Below, one piece after another: positions 1-8,491 of a stretch of 64,000 nucleotides of DNA. The first letter of the stretch is position 1; the number at the start of each line of letters is the position of its first letter. The stretch is from Pedobacter sp. Leaf194 (GTDB lineage: Bacteria; Bacteroidota; Bacteroidia; Sphingobacteriales; Sphingobacteriaceae): assembly GCF_001423945.1 (NCBI RefSeq), contig NZ_LMPU01000013.1, positions 62,001-126,000 of the forward strand, in the 5' to 3' direction. The notes below the pieces were generated by a model, which made no database searches, had not been told where the DNA came from, and saw only the letters and a list, made by a program, of their open reading frames with translations. Made by a program: the position numbers and the translations under genes.

Positions 1-699
1 GCACAAAAGCTGGAGTTTCCCATGTGGATAGCTAAGTATAGAAGGTTGTATAACGCCAAAAGTATCGCAATCTATTTCAATTTTCTTCCAGTTACGTCCA
101 AACTCATCCGACTTTTCGATGTGAATTTGCCACTTTTTTTCATCGGCGCTTTCCGTACTTGATGGGTAAAGTATATTACCATTTGGCAGTTGAATTGGTT
201 TGTTTTTTATTGGTCCTAAAAAACCGCCTGGCAGTTTTTTAGCTGCCGACCATGTTCTTCCGTCATCTTTTGAAGTCTTGTATTCAGCCCACCATGCTCT
301 TGGATTTAGGCCAACTTTATAATGCAAATACAACAAGCCATTTCGTGCTTTGAATAATACGGGGTTCCAGCAAGCGTAGCGTACAGTGTCATTTTGCACA
401 CCGTTTGCAATTTCTACTGGTTCAGACCATTTTCCATCATTTTTTGTAGACGACCAGATAGAAACATCCTTGCTGCCCTCAAATTTGCCGCCAAACCAGG
501 CACAAATAACTTTTTGGTTATTTAATGAAATAAGCGTTGAGGCATGATAAGCAGCGAAGGGCGCATTTTCGAAAACATAACCAGACTGGACTACCCGAAT
601 TTCCTGCACCTGAGCTTTGGTAATGGCGGGAATTGCTAAAGCCAAAGTTATCAAAAGACAATATGTAAGTTCTGCTCCTTTAAGTGCCGGGAATCGCAT
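1..699 (-). CDS. Exported sialidase-like (BNR repeat) protein, 5' part only
   Basis: This reading frame stays open from an ATG at 699 to the left edge of the window, so only the first 233 residues are present. The N-terminus is a signal peptide with hydrophobic core YCLLITLALAIPAI followed by TKAQ. The mature part (AYHASTLISL, CAWFGGKFEGSKDVSIW, then LYPSSTESADEKKW) matches sialidase/neuraminidase-fold BNR proteins of Bacteroidota that act on exported or scavenged glycans. The exact substrate cannot be told from this fragment. The start codon lies 20 bases inside the end of the upstream ABC ATPase gene, which suggests translational coupling in one minus-strand operon. Family is fairly sure, enzymatic activity is not. 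Confidence 0.75.
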   Translation of the reverse strand, partial: MRFPALKGAELTYCLLITLALAIPAITKAQVQEIRVVQSGYVFENAPFAAYHASTLISLNNQKVICAWFGGKFEGSKDVSIWSSTKNDGKWSEPVEIANGVQNDTVRYACWNPVLFKARNGLLYLHYKVGLNPRAWWAEYKTSKDDGRTWSAAKKLPGGFLGPIKNKPIQLPNGNILYPSSTESADEKKWQIHIEKSDEFGRNWKKIEIDCDTFGVIQPSILSYPHGKLQLLC

Positions 700-2383
700 C
701 AATTAATTTTTTAGTGTAAGCAGCTTTTGGCGAATTAAAGATTTCTTCGGGAAAGCCTTCTTCCTCAATCTTTCCTTTATTCATCACCAAAATTCGGTCG
801 GATATATGCTTAACAACTGCTAAATCGTGTGAAATAAAAATGTAGGTCAAGCCAAATTCACGCTGCAAATCTTTTATCAGGTTAAGTACCTGAGCTTGTA
901 CCGAGACATCTAGTGCGGAAACAGATTCGTCGCAAATGATGAATTTTGGTTTTAGCGCCAGGGCCCTGGCAATGACAACACGTTGCCTTTGTCCGCCACT
1001 AAACTCGTGTGGATAGCGATTAAAATGCGATTCGTTTAAACCTACTTTTTTTAAAAGTTCGAGCACGTTGGCTTTTCTTTCCGCATCGTTATTACAAATA
1101 TTATGGACGGTTAACGGTTCAAGGATTGATTGCCCAATGGTTAATTTTGGATTTAGCGATGCGTATGGGTCCTGGAAGATAATCTGAATATCTTTCCTCA
1201 ACTTTCTCATTTCTGCTTTACCGACGTGTGTAATGTCTTTACCATCAAAAGAAATCGTTCCTGAAGTTGGTTGAATGAGGCGCAAAATGCTTCTGCCTAA
1301 AGTAGTTTTACCACAGCCAGATTCCCCGACCAGGCCCAGCGTCTCACCAGGAAAAACATCGAAATTAATTTGATCTACGGCTTTAACAAATTCTTTGCTT
1401 TTACTAAAAAAACCGTTATTAACTTGATACCAGGTGGATAAGTTGCGGATTTCGAGTAGCGGCTTTTTTGAATAAAGCTCTGCCCGTCTCGCCTCGGTTT
1501 CTTCCTTTGTTATCTGATTGGAAGCATTTAAGTGCGCAAATGAATCTTCGACAGCGCCAGTTAAAAAGTCGGCCACGACAGGCAATTTTTTTAATTGTAA
1601 TGCTGGCGACGGCCGGCAAGCTAGCAAGCCTTTTGTATATGGATGTTGGGGATTTTGAAATATTGCCCTGGCATTTCCTTGTTCTACAATCTCGCCTTTA
1701 AACATTACGGCAACTTCATCCGCGATTTCGTTTATTACGCCCAAATCGTGCGAGATAAATATCATCGCCATGTGGCGTTCTTCCTTAAGCTTTAAAAGCA
1801 GTTGCAAAATGGTTTTTTGAACCGTTACGTCTAGTGCAGTCGTAGGTTCGTCAGCAATCAATAGCTTCGGGTTACAGCTTAAAGCCATTGCAATCATAAC
1901 CCGCTGCTTTTGTCCGCCAGAAATTTGATGCGGATAACTCTCAAATATTTTTTCTGGTCTGGGTAGTTGTACTTCTTTAAAGAGCTCAATTGTCTGGCGT
2001 TTTGCTTCCTCTTTTCCAACGCTTTGATGCAAGATAATGGCTTCGGCAACCTGGTATCCGCAGGTAAAAACCGGATTTAACGAGGTCATCGGTTCCTGAA
2101 AAATCATCGAAATTTGATTTCCGCGGTATTGCCTGATTTCATTGGCGTTTAGGTTAAGCAAGCTCACGCTGTCGAAATCTATATCTCCGGTAATTTTAGT
2201 TGCCCTTTCATCGTGTAATCGCATGATAGAGAAAGAAGTAACTGATTTTCCGGAGCCGGATTCGCCAACGATGCCCAATACAGTTCCCTTTTTTACATTG
2301 AAACTAACTTTTTTTACGGCTTTAAACCAGGTCTTCTCCTCCTGATTAAAAAAATCGATATTCAGGTTTTCTACATTTAACAT
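680..2383 (-). CDS. Peptide-type ABC transporter ATPase, two fused ATPase domains
   Basis: This is a 567-residue protein with two complete ABC ATPase domains, the arrangement of DppD and DppF joined in one chain (as in GsiA and YejF). Domain 1 has Walker A GESGSGKS near residue 40, signature SGGQKQR and Walker B LLIADEPTTALD. Domain 2 has Walker A GESGCGKT near residue 350, signature SGGQRQR and IICDESVSALD. It would power import or export of oligopeptides or similar solutes at the inner membrane, but no permease or binding-protein gene lies next to it. The open frame extends upstream to 2476; I chose the ATG at 2383 because it overlaps the stop of the exonuclease gene (TGATG) and begins the conserved MLNVENL strand. 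Confidence 0.9.
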   Translation of the reverse strand: MLNVENLNIDFFNQEEKTWFKAVKKVSFNVKKGTVLGIVGESGSGKSVTSFSIMRLHDERATKITGDIDFDSVSLLNLNANEIRQYRGNQISMIFQEPMTSLNPVFTCGYQVAEAIILHQSVGKEEAKRQTIELFKEVQLPRPEKIFESYPHQISGGQKQRVMIAMALSCNPKLLIADEPTTALDVTVQKTILQLLLKLKEERHMAMIFISHDLGVINEIADEVAVMFKGEIVEQGNARAIFQNPQHPYTKGLLACRPSPALQLKKLPVVADFLTGAVEDSFAHLNASNQITKEETEARRAELYSKKPLLEIRNLSTWYQVNNGFFSKSKEFVKAVDQINFDVFPGETLGLVGESGCGKTTLGRSILRLIQPTSGTISFDGKDITHVGKAEMRKLRKDIQIIFQDPYASLNPKLTIGQSILEPLTVHNICNNDAERKANVLELLKKVGLNESHFNRYPHEFSGGQRQRVVIARALALKPKFIICDESVSALDVSVQAQVLNLIKDLQREFGLTYIFISHDLAVVKHISDRILVMNKGKIEEEGFPEEIFNSPKAAYTKKLIDAIPGT

Positions 2384-3096
2384 CAGGTTACAATTGTAAT
2401 GTTTTCTGAGGAAATTATCTTCATGCCTTTGAATTTTAAAAGCACTTGAGCCGTTGTAATTACATCTTTTTGGCAATAAGTAACAATTCGTGGCAGGTTT
2501 TTCTCCTCATAATAAACCTGCCGAACCATGCTCCCGTCTATATCATCTTTTGGCGTAGGAACGTTAAAGATGGCGGCGAGTAAGTTTAGCGAGGTGTAGT
2601 GTTTGTAATCGCCGAATTTCCACAATTCCATTGTATCAATGTGTGTAACCTCCCAGGGTTTTTTACCCGATATTTGAAGCTGGGCAGGAATTTCGATTTC
2701 ATTAACGAGTAAGCGCCTGCATAGGTACGGAAAATCAAACTCTTTGCCATTATGCGCACAAAACTGCAGCGCCGCCGGTTGCTTGTTCAGCAGGTTGGCA
2801 AACTCCTGAAGCACCATGCGCTCATCATCACCGGAAATAGATTTAATTCGTAAGCACTGCACTTTATTCTGCGTGTAAAATATGCCCATGCTTATGCATA
2901 CAATCTTTCCAAATTCGGCCAATATTCCTGCCTTTTCGTAAAAGTCATCCGCACTTTGATCTGCCTTGCGTTGGTAGTGCGTTTTTTGTTCCCAAAGGTC
3001 TTGCAGATTTTGTGGTACCTCATCGTAATTAGCGTATTGTGGCACAGTTTCGATATCGATAACCATCACCTGATTAAGATCCAATGTTTTTAGCAT
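2383..3096 (-). CDS. PolB-like 3'-5' exonuclease (DEDDy)
   Basis: A 237-residue single-domain nuclease of the predicted PolB-like 3'-5' exonuclease family. The exonuclease I motif VIDIETVPQ (Asp14, Glu16) is at the N-terminus, a middle motif with CAHNGKEFDFPYL carries the second Asp, and YCQKD near residue 213 is the YxxxD motif III of DEDDy enzymes. All acidic metal ligands are present, so it should be active on single-stranded DNA or RNA ends. No polymerase domain is attached. Its stop codon overlaps the start of the downstream ABC ATPase gene, so the two are probably co-transcribed although functionally unrelated. Confidence 0.85.
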   Translation of the reverse strand: MLKTLDLNQVMVIDIETVPQYANYDEVPQNLQDLWEQKTHYQRKADQSADDFYEKAGILAEFGKIVCISMGIFYTQNKVQCLRIKSISGDDERMVLQEFANLLNKQPAALQFCAHNGKEFDFPYLCRRLLVNEIEIPAQLQISGKKPWEVTHIDTMELWKFGDYKHYTSLNLLAAIFNVPTPKDDIDGSMVRQVYYEEKNLPRIVTYCQKDVITTAQVLLKFKGMKIISSENITIVT

Positions 3097-3179
3097 AAAA
3101 CAAGTTAATCATTAATTTTCATTTCGTCGTTGCTTCGCAGCTGTTGATGAAAAGACAGCAATTTTTCTATATTTGGATT

Positions 3180-3677
3180 ATGGCAAAGCTTAAGTTTGAG
3201 AACTCTCTGGAAGAAGGCCCACATAAAGTTCTATCTAATTTGGTAGGAAAATGGGGAGGAACTACGAAAACCTGGTTTGAGAAAGACATTCTAGCTGATG
3301 AATCTCCGGTTGAAGGCGTAATATCTTCAATTTTGGAGAAAAGATTTGTTTCTTACGATTACCAGGGAAGTTTAAACGATAAACCGCTTGAAGGTAAAAT
3401 GATCATTGGCTTCGATATCCCTTACCAAAAGTTCACCAGCAGCTGGATTGACAGCTTCCATATGGGAACCCAGATTATGATTTCCAGCGGTGATGCAACT
3501 CAAAATGGCTTTTCGATTTTAGGCACATATGGTAGTCCCGAATATGGCGAAAAACTATGGGGATGGCGAACGGAGCTGAAAATTGTTGATGGAAACCAGA
3601 TAATCTTTTCAGCCTATAATGTTTCTCCGGAAGGTGAAGAAGCCAAAGCGACCGAAACGATTTTAAAAAGGATTTGA
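3180..3677 (+). CDS. DUF1579 family protein
   Basis: A 165-residue cytoplasmic protein with the DUF1579 pattern: an N-terminal LVGKWGGTTKTWFE, then ILEKRFVSYDYQG and IIGFDIPYQKFTSSWIDSF, ending in a strand-rich half consistent with a lipocalin-like beta barrel. Function of the family is unknown. The frame is open 12 codons further upstream, to 3144, but the ATG at 3180 begins the conserved MAKLKFENS segment and is preferred. It stands alone on the plus strand between two minus-strand genes and has no signal peptide. Confidence 0.75.
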   Translation: MAKLKFENSLEEGPHKVLSNLVGKWGGTTKTWFEKDILADESPVEGVISSILEKRFVSYDYQGSLNDKPLEGKMIIGFDIPYQKFTSSWIDSFHMGTQIMISSGDATQNGFSILGTYGSPEYGEKLWGWRTELKIVDGNQIIFSAYNVSPEGEEAKATETILKRI

Positions 3678-3710
3678 TTTCTCAAGGTATTTTAAAACCG
3701 AAGTTTCACT

Positions 3711-4613
3711 CTACAAGGAACTGAGCGTTGTGCCTGTGCCGTTTGCCATTTCCGGAATTTTTAAATCTGTTCCCAGGGCTTTATTTAATTTTTCGGTAAA
3801 GTATGCTGAAAATAAGGGAGAGGATAACTCCACATTCTGATGGACAAAAAAGTATAGATTTTCCAGTCCTTGCTTTTTCCATTCAACAATTCTTTCGATC
3901 CAGTCATCCAGGCGTTTTTTATCAATTTCGTTCACGTTGGCGCCAACAAACCGAACGAACGCGGTTGGCGTGGTTAAGCGCATGTGTAGCATATCTCTGC
4001 GGCCGGAGGTATCGACAATAATATTTGCAACACCATTATCCTCGAACAGTTTAGCAAACTCATCGGCAACATTTTTATTCGAAAACCATTCACCATTTCT
4101 TACCTCAACACCTAAAGGAATCACCTTCGGAAACTCCCTGATGACTTTTTCAAGCCTGTCGTAATCTTTTGGTTTGAAATTATCATGCAATTGAAGAAAA
4201 GCCATGCCAAGTTTATCTTCAAAGTTACTTATCGCATCGCAAAACTGTTCAACAGGTTCCTTTACGTTTATTAGTCTTTTAAAGTGGCTAACGGAATTTG
4301 TTAGTTTAGGAAAAAATTTAAAGTCGGCCGGCGTTTTTTGTGTCCATGCAATTACCTGCTCGCTGCTGGGCATTCCGTAGAAGGTAGCGTTAAGCTCTAT
4401 AGAATTAAATTGCGTGGAGTAGTAGGTTAACTCGTCTTTTGTTCCTTTCGGATAAAAACCTTTCAAATCAGCCCTATTCCATTTCGCACAACCCACATAA
4501 GCTCTGAAGTTTTGCTTAGGCTTGTTGGCAGCTAAAATTGCCGCTGTTTCAGGTGCATCAGCAGGGAGGGTGTAATCTATAATGGATGGGTCGTCTACTT
4601 TACCGAATTGCAT
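3711..4613 (-). CDS. DUF72 (YecE-like) family protein
   Basis: A 300-residue protein matching the DUF72/YecE family, a TIM-barrel fold of unknown biochemical role. Typical segments are YVGCAKWNR near the N-terminus, YYSTQFNSIELNATFYGMPS, FKFFPKLTNSVSHFKRL, FLQLHDNFKP and VEVRNGEWF. The length is in the usual range. Its start at 4613 is immediately downstream of, and nearly touches, the remains of a DUF5615 toxin gene on the same strand, so it may be transcribed from a promoter in front of that pseudogene. Confidence 0.85.
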   Translation of the reverse strand: MQFGKVDDPSIIDYTLPADAPETAAILAANKPKQNFRAYVGCAKWNRADLKGFYPKGTKDELTYYSTQFNSIELNATFYGMPSSEQVIAWTQKTPADFKFFPKLTNSVSHFKRLINVKEPVEQFCDAISNFEDKLGMAFLQLHDNFKPKDYDRLEKVIREFPKVIPLGVEVRNGEWFSNKNVADEFAKLFEDNGVANIIVDTSGRRDMLHMRLTTPTAFVRFVGANVNEIDKKRLDDWIERIVEWKKQGLENLYFFVHQNVELSSPLFSAYFTEKLNKALGTDLKIPEMANGTGTTLSSL

Positions 4614-4614
4614 G

Positions 4615-4982
4615 TTAGTCTTTATTTATTTCAAATATATCCAAATCCCCATAGATTAGATGCTCCATAGCATCATAAATTTTGCTTTTCAATTGTTCGT
4701 AAACTTTCTTGTTTGAACAATTACCAAATTTTATAAAAACTAGTTTTGGAGGTGTTCCTCTCCATGCCACGAGCTATCGAAAGTCAGAATCTTTTGATAT
4801 GATAATGACCCTTTTTTTGCTTCTGGCACGTTCGTAAACGTCTACATCGGGTGTTTTAGTGTAAATTTCAGGAAATGAAAAGAAATACAATTAACATTGA
4901 TTTCGTCTGTAAGCCATTTTGCGATAATAGGAGAGATGTTTTCATCCAACCAAAATTCCCAATTATTCGTAAATGTATTCAT
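4615..4982 (-). pseudogene. Broken DUF5615 PIN-like toxin gene
   Basis: Conceptual translation gives the start of a DUF5615 PIN-like protein (WEFWLDENISPIIAKWL), which after about 36 codons runs out of frame to a stop. A one-base shift restores the family sequence: EIYTKTPDVDVYERAR, then KKRVIIISKDSDFR. There is then an in-frame TAG, and beyond it LVAWRGTPPKLVFIKF and GNCSNKKVYEQLKSK continue to a stop at 4615. The gene therefore carries one apparent single-base deletion plus one nonsense codon and cannot make an intact toxin. It overlaps the end of the DUF433 pseudogene by about 20 bases, the usual antitoxin-toxin order. Confidence 0.8.
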
Positions 4983-5198
4983 CCCTGAGTTGTTTTGCGC
5001 TAAAAACCAGTGCGGCTCTTATGTCTTCACCTTCGAGGATGGGATGCTCCTCTAAAATTTCTTCGTTTGTCATTCCTGACGATAACATTTCGAGAATATC
5101 GATTACCGTGAATCTATTACTCTGATTGTGGGCTTACCACCCATTAGTCCGGGGATGAAAGTAATTCTTTTTAATAATTTACTGTCCTGACTTTCCAT
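4963..5198 (-). pseudogene. Broken DUF433 antitoxin gene
   Basis: From an ATG at 5198 the frame reads LLKRITFIPGLMGGKPTIR, the standard N-terminal half of DUF433 antitoxins, then shifts and stops. Inserting one base after the Arg codon restores RFTVIDILEMLSSGM, then TNEEILEEHPILEGEDIRAA and a stop at 4963, the remainder of the family including its helix-turn-helix-like part. A single-base deletion, where a GGT codon seems to have become GT, is the simplest explanation. With the neighbouring DUF5615 gene this is a dead VapBC-like module. Confidence 0.8.
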
Positions 5199-5506
5199 AT
5201 TATAAATATAAACAATTGTTAATACAAAACAATGGTTTTAATCCAAGTGATAACTAAGATCAGTTTATACATCAAAACTGTTTGCATAATTTCTGGCACA
5301 GAAACACAGAATGACACAGAACTTGAAGTCGTGTTTTGGTTAAAGGAATTTAGGTTAGTTAGTAAGAGACCCCATTACAATTTACATATTGTGGATGTTT
5401 CGCACTTGCGCATCAAATTTTAAAAAAAAAGCGCTGGGTTAGTTCCCAGCGCTTTAAATTTTTAACTTTTGAAAGCATTAGCCTGCTACGCTTCAGATTC
5501 CTATTA
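5199..5506. other. Gene-free interval with one terminator
   Basis: About 300 bases between the dead toxin-antitoxin pair and the arginine decarboxylase gene. A short plus-strand open frame (5232-5423) has no recognisable protein character. The only structure I see is the hairpin at 5428-5455, listed separately. Confidence 0.5.
5422..5455 (-). terminator. Rho-independent terminator of the arginine decarboxylase gene
   Basis: An 11-bp perfect stem (AAAGCGCTGGG with CCCAGCGCTTT) around a 6-base loop TTAGTT. On the minus strand it is followed by a run of nine T (A-run at 5422-5430), as expected for a terminator about 50 bases after the stop at 5507. Confidence 0.85.
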
Positions 5507-6895
5507 TTAATAACCCAGAATTTTCAAAACCTGTTTACTATTCTGCTCTTCTCCAAAAACCTCAAAGTTGAAACTTTCATCACGGTTTCTGCGAATTAAA
5601 ACATGTTTCGGACTTGGTAATAAACAATGATGAATGCCTCCGTAACCACTTAATACTTCCTGGTAAGCACCGGTGTGAAAAAATCCGAGGTACTGTACCT
5701 TACGCGTTTTAGGCATAAATACACTGTTCATGTGTGCTTCCTGATTGTAATAATCTTGTCCGTCGCAAGTTATACCACCCAGGTTAACCCGTTCATATTC
5801 AGCATCCCAATTATTAATCGGCAACAAAATGTATTTTTGATTCAGCGCCCAAACATCAGGCAGGTTAGTAATGAAAGAACCATCTAACATTAACCAACGC
5901 TCACGGTCATTTTGCTGCTTTCTACCCAAAACCTTATATAAAATTCCCGATGCTTCGGCAACAGTGTATTTACCAAACTCGGTAATAATATCGGGCTCCA
6001 TCACGTCGTGTATTGCACAAATCTCCTTTATCCGTTTTACAATTTCATTTACCATGTATTCGTAATCGAAATCGAAAACCAAAGAATCTTTAAATGGCAT
6101 TCCACCACCAATATCCAATGTATCTAAATCAGGGTTGATTTTTTTGAACTTGCAATAAAGGGTTACGTATTTTTCCAGCTCATTCCAGTAATATGGCGAA
6201 TCAGTAATTCCTGAATTGATGAAAAAATGTAGCAACTTAACCCGGAAATTCGGATTGTGAACGATTTTATTGTTGTAAAAATCAATAATATCTTCCATTC
6301 GAACACCTAAACGTGACGTGTAAAATTGCGAATCGGGTTGCTCTTCAGCTGCAATACGGATACCTAAATTACAAGGTGTATCGATATCAACTTCATCATC
6401 AAAAAGGTTAAATTCCTCTTTATTATCTAAAACCGGGATAATATTTGTGTAGCCATCATGCAACATATCAATAATATATTGCTTGTACTGGTAGGTTTTA
6501 AAACCGTTGCAAATGATGGTTGTATCCTTAGTTAAATGCCCCTTTTTTTCCAAAGCATCAACCATCGGCATATCAAAAGCAGAAGAAGTTTCCAGGTGGA
6601 TGTTATTCTTTAAAGCCTCTTCTACAATGTGGCGAAAATGCGAACTTTTCGTGCAGTAACAATATTTATAATCACCACGATAGTTGTTCTTTAAAATGGC
6701 AGTTTGGAAAAGAATTTTTGCTTGCTGAATTTTCTTACTCACCAAAGGTAAGTACGTGAAACGTAGGGGGGTACCGTAAGTTTCAATCATTTCCATCAGG
6801 TTTAAATCCTGAAAATATAATTCATCATCTATAACATCAAAGCCTTCCTGCGGAAAGCCAACGCTTAGATCGAGAAATTCTGAGTAACTCTGCAT
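5507..6895 (-). CDS. speA: Biosynthetic arginine decarboxylase
   Basis: A 462-residue PLP-dependent decarboxylase of the alanine-racemase-like fold III group, the short arginine decarboxylase form found in Bacteroidota (the Escherichia coli SpeA is near 650 residues). The PLP-lysine segment is YCYCTKSSHF near residue 82. The phosphate-binding glycine motif is LDIGGGMPF, and GGITCDGQDYY carries the substrate-binding Cys-Asp of this family. It would convert arginine to agmatine, the first step of agmatine-based polyamine synthesis. It lies near arginine deiminase, CtlX-type hydrolase and ArgS genes, but more than 400 bases of non-coding DNA and its own terminator suggest a separate transcript. 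Confidence 0.9.
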   Translation of the reverse strand: MQSYSEFLDLSVGFPQEGFDVIDDELYFQDLNLMEMIETYGTPLRFTYLPLVSKKIQQAKILFQTAILKNNYRGDYKYCYCTKSSHFRHIVEEALKNNIHLETSSAFDMPMVDALEKKGHLTKDTTIICNGFKTYQYKQYIIDMLHDGYTNIIPVLDNKEEFNLFDDEVDIDTPCNLGIRIAAEEQPDSQFYTSRLGVRMEDIIDFYNNKIVHNPNFRVKLLHFFINSGITDSPYYWNELEKYVTLYCKFKKINPDLDTLDIGGGMPFKDSLVFDFDYEYMVNEIVKRIKEICAIHDVMEPDIITEFGKYTVAEASGILYKVLGRKQQNDRERWLMLDGSFITNLPDVWALNQKYILLPINNWDAEYERVNLGGITCDGQDYYNQEAHMNSVFMPKTRKVQYLGFFHTGAYQEVLSGYGGIHHCLLPSPKHVLIRRNRDESFNFEVFGEEQNSKQVLKILGY

Positions 6896-7303
6896 TTACA
6901 TTAAATAATTTTTTGCAAAAATGTAATTTTAAATCGAGAATTAATCTTTATTGAAGATATTTTTACTGTATGGAAACGCAATCGTTTTAGAGTGAATATT
7001 GAGACCGTTTTTTTTGGACAAGCATTTTTATAAATAACTTTATTTTGGGCGAAACTAAGCTGTTTTATGCCACTAGTTTTCTTGTTCACGGAAGGTTTGA
7101 AATTATTATCCTGCAGAAAACGGCTAAATTGGACTAAGAATTAAAAAAACGATTTGGAAAGCAGCATCCCTGTAACAATCCACGTTGGTCCTGCTGTCCG
7201 TTTTACTCATCCCGATTGAAAAAACCGGGAATCGTGCACACTGCCATCAGGTTTAAATACTCCTGTATGTGCTTTTATTTATGGTTAATATAATGATTAA
7301 TCG
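6896..7303. other. Gene-free interval, possible relic or dispersed repeat
   Basis: About 400 bases without a convincing gene. A 62-codon minus-strand frame (6901-7089) is low in complexity and looks spurious. The right half (about 7135-7280) is more GC-rich than its surroundings, reads as a mosaic of short words, and includes a TCCCG/CGGGA hairpin at 7210-7230. It resembles the non-coding filler elements I recall between genes in related genomes, but this is memory, not a comparison. Confidence 0.35.
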
Positions 7304-8218
7304 TTATTTCAAAGGCAAATGTACTTCAGCCAACATGCATCTTGCACTGCCACCGCCGTTTTTTTCGATTGTGTAAATCGGGGCATAAATAATTCTGCTG
7401 TACTTTTGCAACCGCTCAATCTGTTGTGCATTCAGTGCCAAATAAGCTTGCTCAGACATCACCAATAAGTGCTCGCCTTTTGCATTTGAAACCTCAAGCA
7501 TATTGCCCGCAAAGCGATTCATCTGCTCAAGCGATATTTCTACGATTTCTTTTCCGCCATCAATTAAGCTCATGGCAACTCTTTCTTTTTCCTCAGCATT
7601 TGGAATAGATTCAAGGCAAATTACTGCAAACTTTTCCCCGATACACATCATCACATTGGTATGGTAAATCGGGAAATTAGTACTGTCTACTGCCTGAAAG
7701 GAAACAGCCTGGTAACCGGTAAGCAAACAAAAGTTGTTTAGCACTTCCATATCCGTACGAACGCTCAAACAAGCGTATGCAATCTTATTTTCCCTGTCTA
7801 AAACCATGCTGCCCGTGCCTTCAAGAAAAGCATGTTGCATCTCGAAAAAGCTCAAATCGCTTACATGATTCATTTCAAACTTACCTTTCAATCCCTCAAT
7901 AATTTCTTTTCTGCGCTCTAAGCGGCGGTTTTCAGAAAACATGGGGTACAAATAAACTGAGCCATCTTCATGAAAAGACACCCAGTTATTTGGAAAGATA
8001 GAGTCGGGTTTTGCGGGCTGCAGCGTATCATCAACAACGGTAACATCCACCTCATTTTTTCTAAGCAGCGAGACAAAACCATCGAATTCCTGCAAAGCCT
8101 GTGCCTGTACGTTTTTTTCTGCCGATGCAACCTGAAACATGTTGTTGCCAGCGGTTTGCTCGTTGAATTTGAAATCAACAGGGCGAATCATTAATATATG
8201 GTTGGTGAGTTGCTTCAT
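7304..8218 (-). CDS. ctlX: CtlX-type citrulline/arginine hydrolase (amidinotransferase fold)
   Basis: A 304-residue member of the guanidino-group modifying superfamily, closest to proteins named CtlX (citrulline utilisation hydrolase). It carries the superfamily landmarks: FPNNWVSFHEDGSVYLYPM near residue 76, the acidic active-site segment FLEGTGSMVLDR, the catalytic-histidine segment IYHTNVMMCIG, and the nucleophilic cysteine in GGGSARCMLAEVHLP near the C-terminus. Cys, His and the acidic residue all being present argues for an active hydrolase on citrulline, arginine or a related compound. Together with the upstream arginine deiminase it could route arginine through citrulline. The substrate is inferred from the family name only. 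Confidence 0.75.
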   Translation of the reverse strand: MKQLTNHILMIRPVDFKFNEQTAGNNMFQVASAEKNVQAQALQEFDGFVSLLRKNEVDVTVVDDTLQPAKPDSIFPNNWVSFHEDGSVYLYPMFSENRRLERRKEIIEGLKGKFEMNHVSDLSFFEMQHAFLEGTGSMVLDRENKIAYACLSVRTDMEVLNNFCLLTGYQAVSFQAVDSTNFPIYHTNVMMCIGEKFAVICLESIPNAEEKERVAMSLIDGGKEIVEISLEQMNRFAGNMLEVSNAKGEHLLVMSEQAYLALNAQQIERLQKYSRIIYAPIYTIEKNGGGSARCMLAEVHLPLK

Positions 8219-8333
8219 TTTTGTTTTATTAGTTCATTAGTTCATTTGTTCAATTGTTCACTAGTTCATTAGTCAAGTTCATCGTTCAGTTCATTGGTTT
8301 AATGTCAGGTGCTTTATGATCATTTTTATGTGA

Positions 8334-8470
8334 ATTTAGGCGTCATGCTAAATGCCTAATGACCATGACCAATGAACAGTAAGGCATTATGCCTAATGAC
8401 CAATGAACCAATGACCAATGAACATTTAGGCGTCATGCTAAATGCCTAATGAACCAATGACCAATGAACA
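8334..8470. repeat. Cluster of short direct and inverted repeats
   Basis: Between the ctlX-like and arginine deiminase genes lie two identical 29-base copies (8334-8362 and 8424-8452), each containing TTAGGC and GCCTAA half-sites able to fold on themselves. Between and after them are repeated CCAATGA(A/C) words and a small palindrome AGGCATTATGCCT (8382-8394). The stretch 8225-8310 next to it is built from related GTTCATT words in the opposite sense. Nothing here is coding. Confidence 0.8.
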
Positions 8471-8491
8471 TTTTGATAAACCAGCGACCAA

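Noticed and set aside
4615..5198. Intact toxin-antitoxin pair
   Set aside because: Both frames are interrupted as read; without read-level evidence of an error they are treated as pseudogenes.
5232..5423. 63-codon plus-strand frame
   Set aside because: No recognisable protein pattern, and it runs into the terminator hairpin of the opposite gene.
6901..7089. 62-codon minus-strand frame
   Set aside because: Lys/Ile/Phe-rich composition of AT-rich non-coding DNA, with no domain and no promoter or terminator.
8334..8470. CRISPR array
   Set aside because: Only two identical units, no regular unique spacers and no cas gene; explained better as a short-word repeat cluster.
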